This document shows positions 16,441 through 21,843 of a DNA stretch of 21,843 nucleotides, in pieces. Both the position numbers and the translations under genes were made by a program. The stretch lies in contig BFEA01000017.1 of the NCBI GenBank assembly GCA_003427395.1, positions 4,377,644 to 4,399,486 of the forward strand. The letters run 5' to 3'. The DNA is from Chara braunii. Its lineage: Eukaryota; Streptophyta; Charophyceae; Charales; Characeae. The notes beneath the pieces were generated by a model that did no database searches, had not been told where the DNA came from, and saw only the letters and a program-made list of their open reading frames with translations. Within the stretch, counting starts at the first letter, position 1; every line of letters starts with the position of its first letter.

Positions 16441-17983
16441 AAAACATAAGTCTTTTACACCATGACAACATGAAAATTGTGACATTTTTTTAGGCAGGAT
16501 TATCAAATGTGGGCAAAAATTATAAACCGTTGGAATTGTGTGAATAAACTGTTTGGCGGGGGGAGTATCCTGTGACTCACAAGAAGTGAAAGATTTCATC
16601 GTTGATCACAAGTGTCGTAAACAAAGTATACTATGTTCAACTGTTGGTCTATTTGTTTGAAACATTTAGTTGGCATTGGGTTGATCAATTGTTGAATAGT
16701 GCACTGGTTGTTGGAAAAAACATCTCGTTTCTTGTTCGAATCATGTAGTGTCAGTAGTGATGTACTTTCTTCCCATGCAAGTAAAACAGTTTTATCTGTG
16801 GCTGCAGAGAATGTGGGAAAACATATATCTTGGAGACTTCTCGCACTCCATATATGTCATTTTGTAAGTCACGACATATTGGCGAGTCACTCTACATGGA
16901 GTAATATATCATACGTACAATATATTTTTACACATTTTTTTTTTAATGAGGAAGGCATCGAGAAAATACATGAATTACTGAACGTTTGCGTTTATGCAAC
17001 TTTATGGGGCTTCATCCGCCAACTTACCACAATACAACATACTTTTGTGTTTGTCATTCTTAGATTGTTCCGATACTCGTAAAATATAACAGACACTGAA
17101 CATTTCTACACAATTTTTTGATGAGGTAGACTTTAAATTGGGGGGGGTGAGAGGGGAAAAACACAGAGAGAGGAAACAATGTAGCATGAGTGGTTTTCTT
17201 CTGCTGGAAATGAACCCGAATTTTGTTTTCTATTGTTTTTTTTTTTTTTTTTTTTACACTTGCAAAGCTATAAGTTGACGACGATATAAGTCATAGTACT
17301 CAACCTCCCTCAAATCCCTTATTTTGGCTTACAGTTAATTCATTCTACGAAAGGATTTATGTAATACATGTGAGTTGAAATATGAGTAGAATGTATTTAA
17401 ACATTCAAATGGATTACTGAGGCAAAATTCATTAGACTTCAGTTGAGAGTTTTGTCTTTAGATTCCACACCGGGATTTATAAGATCTCGCTTTCAAAAAA
17501 TTATGGTAAGATATGTGGACGCTCGTGGGAGCCTCAACAATGCGGTTTGTTGTCCTGCTCTAAGTATGGTTGGATAGTGCTTCAAACATTTCGTCGAACA
17601 TGTCAGTCCGAGTCATGAAGTGGCACGCAATAACTAATCTCACTTCGATTGACAACCAATAACATTTGCAAGTAGTGGGTGATGTTCGTGAAACAAATTT
17701 TTGCATTTTTTTACTGTACGCAGTAACTGTTGTCTACGTGAGCGTTACACCAAAGTAGTCAAAACGACTGATGTTCTTTTTTTTTGGGAACATTTACCAT
17801 GTTCCTTGGAAGGTTTCTATACATTATGGTGTGATCACATGATAAAATCATTCTCATAATAAGATAATGATTTATATACAACCGATTGTACAACATTGTT
17901 TCATAAATAATATTGTACATGTCGTATAATCATGCTTTCAATATCCTTCTTCACACCTGAGTAATCGGTTCAACGGGGGGGCT
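16441..17983. other. AT-rich unassigned region
   Basis: The RT active site of the DIRS-like element would be expected just above 16440 on the minus strand, but no YxDD box could be read. Open frames at 16699-17082 (plus) and 16599-16399 (minus) show no recognised domain; I regard the former as chance in AT-rich DNA. A poly(T) run of about 21 lies near 17235-17255. I see no gene, RNA or clear repeat here. Confidence 0.5.
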
Positions 17984-18035
17984 GGAATTAAACGATCGTT
18001 GAAAGCCGTTTAATTCTGAACGATCGTTTAATTCC
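17984..18035. repeat. Perfect 17-bp inverted repeat with nested palindrome
   Basis: GGAATTAAACGATCGTT (17984-18000) and its exact complement AACGATCGTTTAATTCC (18019-18035) flank an 18-bp spacer, which itself contains a third partial copy (GTTTAATTC, 18008-18016). The inner ten bases of each arm, AACGATCGTT, are also palindromic. It could be the core of a small foldback element or a protein-binding palindrome. Nothing next to it is coding. Confidence 0.9.
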
Positions 18036-18268
18036 CCTATACTTCCGTTGAATTCCTGCTAAATAAAAAATAGGGGTCCTCCCGCTGTTTTTTTTTTTCC
18101 AATTGACAAGGTCCCCGGGGGCTCGGGTACGTGGCCCAACACCCGTGTGTGATTTAACTATAAAAAAAAAAAAATCACCCACCTGCTCCACCCCCCCCCC
18201 AAAAAAAAAATAATTCCCAACCCCCTAAACATCCCTTGGAAACCCCCACCGCCCTGGTTGTATATACG

Positions 18269-18350
<82 letters not shown>

Positions 18351-18361
18351 TGCATGTGTGC

Positions 18362-18406
<45 letters not shown>
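18269..18406 (+). repeat. (GT)n dinucleotide microsatellite
   Basis: An almost pure GT tract of about 138 bp, broken only near 18346-18365 by GCGCGTGCATG-type variants. Long open frames across it in several phases are consequences of the repeat and are not genes. Alternating purine-pyrimidine DNA of this type can adopt the Z form. Confidence 0.98.
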
Positions 18407-18407
<1 letters not shown>

Positions 18408-18450
18408 CCTCCAGAAGGGGGGGCGAACCCCCCATCACGACCTCACCTTT
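18407..18450. other. Non-repeat interruption with a G6-CGAA-C6 hairpin
   Basis: Between the pure and the imperfect GT tracts lies a short unique piece containing GGGGGG-CGAA-CCCCCC (18418-18433), a perfect 6-bp GC stem with a four-base loop. It separates two repeat blocks of differing purity. Confidence 0.85.
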
Positions 18451-18515
18451 GTGTGCGTGTGTGTGTATGTGTGTGTGTTTATGTGTGTCTTTGTGTGTGT
18501 GTTTGTGTGTGTGTT

Positions 18516-18554
<39 letters not shown>

Positions 18555-18690
18555 TGTGTGTGCGCGTGTGTGTATGTGTGCATCTGTTTGTGTGTGTGTT
18601 CATGCATGTGTGTCTCTACGTATGTGTGTGTATATGTGTGTGTCTATGTGCATGTGTGGGAGAGATAGGGTGTCTGTGTGTGAATGTCTT
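18451..18690 (+). repeat. Imperfect GT-rich microsatellite
   Basis: A degenerate continuation of the GT tract with frequent TTTGTGTG, TATGTGTG and CATGTGTG variants, ending in a T-rich segment. Its higher divergence compared with 18269-18406 suggests it is older or expands less. No coding meaning. Confidence 0.95.
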
Positions 18691-19110
18691 TTTGTTTTTT
18701 GTTTTTACTTTATTTGTTTTTAAATACATATAAAGTAAAAAAAAAACAATAAAAAATGTGGGGTTGTAACTCTCCAAAAGAATATACGACCGTAGACTTT
18801 TTAATTATTTTTTTGCTTATATTTTTTCCCCAAAACAAATCTTTGTGAAAAAAATGAAAACTCACCCGGTTCATCTTTTTTTTTTTCTGTTTTTTTCTTT
18901 CTTTGTATGTTTTTCGATTCTTAAAAAATATACGGAGTGTTCAAACAAGAAAAAAAAAGTATAAGGTTATAGCTCCTTGAGATGTAGGACCGTGTAGTAT
19001 GATGGAATGTGAATATAGATACAGGCACCATGGTGAATGTGTGAGAGCAGGTGTGGCGATACGATGGGTAGATGTATGGGTAGGCAATAATGGGGTTGTA
19101 TGTTTATGAA
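18691..19110. other. AT-rich segment with A and T runs
   Basis: Contains several poly(T) and poly(A) runs (near 18879-18899, 18924-18956) and no recognisable gene. Minus-strand frames from 19333 to 18941 are open but match nothing I know. Confidence 0.5.
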
Positions 19111-19124
19111 CCAATATATTTGAC

Positions 19125-19285
19125 GAACATGAGTATGATCTGAGTGCATTTCTAGATATATGGATATGGATCACTGGGCATACGGACAGGGTGACTATAA
19201 GATAGAGTACGAGATGGGTATGACTTGAGTTTATTACTAAATGTTTGGATAGGGATAATGTGGATATGCAGATAGGGCCGAAATA
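19125..19285 (+). repeat. Degenerate tandem repeat, about 80-90 bp unit
   Basis: GTATGATCTGAGTGCATT...GGATATGGATCACTGG...CATACGGACAGGG (about 19131-19192) is followed by a diverged copy, GTATGACTTGAGTTTATT...GGATAGGGATAATGTGG...ATATGCAGATAGGG (about 19217-19277). Order and spacing of the shared words are preserved although identity is low. Confidence 0.55.
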
Positions 19286-19289
19286 ACGT

Positions 19290-19500
19290 GGACTGCTCGA
19301 AGTGGGTATAAAACCAAGGACCTTCCGAGGCAACTACGTATGGTACGACAATAGGTTGGAAATGGGTATTGAACCCGCGACCTGCCGAGGTAAGGGTTAT
19401 GCATGGTAGGGTCCTATGCAACGCCCGTGGACTGACAAGAGCAACGTGAACATGAGTGACCTGCGACATGCGGGAATTGAGCCCATGACCTACCAAACAA
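19290..19500 (-). repeat. tRNA-like B-box repeats (possible SINE or tRNA remnants)
   Basis: On the minus strand three segments end in a T-arm-like sequence: GGTCATGGGCTCAATTCCC (about 19492-19474), GGTCGCGGGTTCAATACCC (about 19385-19367) and GGTCCTTGGTTTTATACCC (about 19323-19305). The middle one contains GGTTCAATACC, which fits the polymerase III B box GGTTCRANNCC. The last two share an upstream TACCAT..GTA / CCTCGG-AGGTC context, so they look like duplicates. No convincing A box or full cloverleaf was found. Confidence 0.4.
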
Positions 19501-19519
19501 TCCGACTCTCAAAGAAGGA

Positions 19520-20040
19520 ATGTGATGTTGGGAACACGAAGTACCCGGTGTCGGTGCGAATACCCTTAAAAGGGTATCCGCCCTGGTTTTTGTAAGCGAC
19601 AAAAAATAGGTTTAGTTTAAAGTTTAAGTATACCGCGCGAGGCGCGGCTTCGTTTGCGGTCTACGTTAGGCTGGATGGTTGACTAAAGCAGAGAGTGTGT
19701 GGGCGTGCAGGTTGAGGCGCGCATGATTTTTAATTGTTGATGACTGAAGGGCCGGCGTAGTTGCCGACCAAATTTTTTATTTTCTAATTAAACTAGGATT
19801 TAAAAAGGTTTTGTCCCTTGATTGGTACTCTTACATGTGACTTACGCATGGGTACAGAGGACGACGTCGACGGCGTCATGGTTCGGTGTAGTCGCACAGG
19901 GGGCGCGAAAGGTTGACGGTCGTGAGTTTAGCTGATAGGCCGATCTGAGGGTTTGAAGCGTTTCGGTAGATCTGCACATTGCGCAGTATCCGTCTTATAT
20001 AGGTATCCGCCAATGTTAGAACCAGCCTTGGGCCTAACAC
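19520..20040 (+). other. Putative 5' LTR / leader of the gypsy-like element
   Basis: The candidate starts TGTGATGTTGGG and could end at CTAACA (20039). It contains a perfect palindrome ATACCCTTAAAAGGGTAT (19560-19577), a GC-rich run CGCGCGAGGCGCGG (about 19635-19648) and TATATA (about 19995). TGG at 20043 could open a primer-binding site, but the following bases do not fit a tRNA 3' end that I can name. Only one LTR is in the window, so the ends cannot be verified by comparison. Confidence 0.3.
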
Positions 20041-20468
20041 TACTGGTTACAGCGTCGAACTTTCGTCAAAGAGATTCAAGGATCGAGAACGGGCGACGAT
20101 GACGCGGGGATATCAGAGTAATGCGAAGGGACCGAGGGGTTGAGGGCCCGACGGGGCCATCCCCCTTGGTTTTGCCGTCGGCAGCGTCAGAACGATATTC
20201 TGACAATTAAAAGCTTTTAAACGCATTTATTATTATTTATTGTCGTTGTTATTTGATTTTATGTTTTGACTTCTCCTATGTCGGACCTGAGACCGGCCAG
20301 ATGTGGCCGCCACAGTAGCAGAGGACCTTGAGCACGCGCCTCTTTTGGCGGGCCCGTTTGGGTTTCTGCGTGTTCGAGATATTGACGGGGTTTTTCTATC
20401 CTGTCTGCCTCAAAGGAGTCCGGCGGGTATGCGAGCCAGCGGGGAATTAGCCACGAGACGGAAGGAAC
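20041..20468 (+). other. Untranslated or unassigned leader before gag
   Basis: GC-rich at first (GGGCCCGACGGGGCC near 20143-20157), then a short AT-rich stretch at 20200-20265. Frames at 20303-20503 (plus) and 20594-20259 (minus) are open but unrecognised. By position this is the retrotransposon leader or a diverged gag start. Confidence 0.4.
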
Positions 20469-21131
20469 TTGAGTTGCGGGGAACTTTATTTTTTTTCTCT
20501 TGAAAAGAATCAGCAGGGCATGACCTATGATACTCTCAGTCCGGAGGCATTCGGATTTGCTGCCCAAGCGTCGCCAATTACCACGTTCTGGCACAAGGAT
20601 CTGTCACAGGGAAAAACGTGGAGGGAACGCACCATCTCTGGTCAAATTAAGGCCAAAGATAGCTTGATTCAGACGATGGAGGAAGGTGGTGCTGACGAGG
20701 TTCCTTACTTAGACATTGAGTGGGGACTAGAGGAGGAAGATAGTAGCTCTGGTCAGGGGAGAACCTACGTTGTTGTCGCGGCCGGAGGGAGGCCGTAAGG
20801 AGGACGACAATAGTCCGACCAGAATGGTCGGTCCCCGGGTGACCGAGGACAGGGCAGTCAGGGAGTTGGCGGCAACGACAACTGCCAAGCGTGAGGAAGG
20901 GGAGGTCCCCCGTCTAACCGTCCGCGTTTTAGTCGGTTACCCTCCAGACAGGGATGGTGGCACCCAGGCCAGCCCGAGGGCCGACCCTTGGAAGATCTGG
21001 GTATAGCGCAGGAAGTATGGCAAAAACCCATTAAGAATTCAAAGTGCGTGTTATGTGGGGACCCAGACCACATCATAAAGTTTTGTCCTAAGTGTAGGAA
21101 CAGTGCTGCATCTGGGGCAGCAAAAAACAGT
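20469..21131 (+). pseudogene. gag of the gypsy-like element, with zinc knuckle
   Basis: The first open block, 20469-20798 (109 aa), has an acidic C-terminal part (EWGLEEEDSSSGQ). A second frame, 20770-21006, is basic and proline-rich. The knuckle frame then reads CVLCGDPDHIIKFC (21045-21086), an exact C-x2-C-x4-H-x4-C, followed by a stop at 21129-21131. Such knuckles bind genomic RNA during packaging. The three blocks lie in two different frames (0, then 1, then 0), indicating indels, so an intact capsid-nucleocapsid protein cannot be produced. The capsid region itself is not recognisable by eye. The start is uncertain: the ATG at 20469 may not be original. Confidence 0.7.
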
Positions 21132-21390
21132 GGTTGGTAGGGGTCGCAACTGCCCCTACCCCAAGAGTATGTGGATCAGAGCGTGCACGCGAAGTAGAGT
21201 CTCCCACTCCACATATCTCCATGACAGAGGTTGCAGGCCGACGTCTAGTAGGCTGTCCAGAGACTGCTTTTGCTACGGTCTCTATAGACGCTTCCCTCAC
21301 AGGCTTAGCTGAAGAGTTGCGAGAGAGGAGGCAAGCCTGAGCCAAGAGGAAGAAGAATAGTAAAGGACAACTGATCCTCACAACATAGAA

Positions 21391-21783
21391 ATATTTAGAA
21401 CTAAAGTAGGAGCCCTGATAGACAGCGGGGCAAGTAGGAGCTATATTAGTCGTCGAGCGTTGAAAAAGTTGAAGCTTAATTTGAAAGTCCATCGATTAGA
21501 GGAACCTGTAGTCAGCACCCTTGCAGACAACAATAGGATGCGCTTTGAAGAGTATGTTGAGGGGATCCACGCCTACATTCGCTCGAGAAAGATGGAAGGG
21601 TAGAGAAGGTACTACACTCCTTGACCCTCCTCGTAGAAGAGAGTCTCCCGTTTGACATTGTCCTAGGTACAGATTGGGGAGAGGCAGCAGGAGCTACACT
21701 TCACCTTAGAGAGCACGAGTGTAGGCTCCCTAGCGCGTCAGGCGAAGCCAGGCAAGTGCGCATGTTCCATGTGTCCGGGTAGA
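21391..21783 (+). pseudogene. Retropepsin-like aspartic protease of the gypsy-like element
   Basis: GALIDSGASRSYIS (21409-21450) holds the catalytic D-S-G triad of single-domain retroviral-type aspartic proteases. Some 70 residues later FDIVLGTDWG (21651-21680) matches the second conserved element (hydrophobic-LG-x-DW). A stop at 21601-21603 and a frame change between the two motifs break the enzyme, and the second block ends in a stop at 21780-21782. The protease would process the gag-pol polyprotein in the virus-like particle. Its position just after the gag knuckle is the standard order. Confidence 0.82.
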
Positions 21784-21843
21784 TAATCCCCAATGGCATG
21801 CCCATTGCTGTCTTAAAGCTCTTGCGTTCGCCAGACTTGTGCA

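Larger units (their letters stand above)
19520..21843 (+). mobile_element. Ty3/gypsy-like LTR retrotransposon, degenerate, runs off the window
   Basis: A gag-type CCHC knuckle (21045-21086) followed by a retropepsin with DSGA (21421-21432) and a second motif DIVLGTDWG (21654-21680) gives the gag-protease order of LTR retrotransposons. The upstream 500 bp could be the LTR and leader: a TGT at 19520, a TATATA box at about 19993-19998 and a TGTTAG...CTAACA segment near 20013-20039, but LTR ends and primer-binding site were not established. RT, RNase H and integrase would lie beyond 21843. Stops and shifts separate gag from protease. The family is judged Ty3/gypsy-like from the protease style; a Pao or retrovirus-like element is a less likely alternative. 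Confidence 0.75.

Noticed and set aside
16699-17082. 127-codon plus-strand frame as a membrane protein gene
   Set aside because: Hydrophobic composition follows from AT/T-rich DNA, the frame runs through a poly(T) stretch, and no family is recognisable.
18175-18733. Several open frames of 60-165 codons rich in V/C or T/H
   Set aside because: They are translations of the GT/CA microsatellite and have no stop codons only because of the repeat.
20040-20062. Primer-binding site TGGTTACAGCGTCGAA after the putative LTR
   Set aside because: The complement does not fit the spacing of a tRNA T-arm and acceptor ending in CCA, so no tRNA primer can be named.
1-21843. CRISPR array, bacterial operon or intact viral genome
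   Set aside because: No regular repeat-spacer series, no ribosome-binding-site-led gene series, and all recognisable coding is eukaryotic retroelement sequence in decay.

Overview
This is a piece of a repeat-rich eukaryotic nuclear genome. I see no intact host gene, no CRISPR array and no functional RNA gene. Nearly everything recognisable is decayed mobile DNA, nested and juxtaposed. The host is unresolved. The clue closest to taxonomy is a U6 snRNA pseudogene at 11065-11155, whose 5' hairpin (GTCCTTCGGGACATCCG) resembles the plant/algal type of U6 as I remember it and not the animal type. The long GT microsatellite, the DIRS-like element and the LINEs do not settle the question.

Layout. 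(1) 1-1220: no gene; short direct repeats and a 25-bp hairpin motif present five times. (2) 1222-3475, minus strand: LINE copy B, starting inside reverse transcriptase (RT) and running to the end of ORF2. (3) 3476-11064, minus strand: LINE copy A, a long degenerate element with a gag-like ORF1 (about 10670-8045), an APE endonuclease (about 7790-6935), RT (about 6350-5230) and a zinc-binding C-terminus (to 3476). A joins B with no gap. (4) 11065-13511, plus strand: a U6 sequence fused to a 5'-truncated LINE copy C of the same lineage as A. C is interrupted at 11793-12474 by a 682-bp non-autonomous DNA transposon flanked by TTAA. A and C therefore lie head to head, with U6 between them. (5) 13512-14280: unassigned, with weak LTR-like signals. 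(6) 14279-14647: a 122-aa ORF of unknown function. (7) 14678-15022: a foldback (MITE-like) element. (8) about 15400-16440, minus strand: a decayed DIRS-like retrotransposon (RT thumb, RNase H, post-RNase H region). (9) 16600-18000: AT-rich and unassigned, ending in a perfect 17-bp inverted repeat. (10) 18269-18690: a (GT)n microsatellite. (11) 19100-19500: degenerate repeats, some with tRNA B-box-like pieces. (12) about 19520-21843, plus strand: a decayed Ty3/gypsy-like LTR retrotransposon (leader, gag with a CCHC knuckle, aspartic protease) running off the window.

The genes do not form a pathway. The interest lies in the record of mobile-element activity: template switching of a LINE onto U6 RNA, a gapless A-B junction that may reflect template jumping, and a DNA transposon whose empty site can be recovered exactly by comparing copies A and C. 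All assignments come from reading translations by eye; no database search was run.
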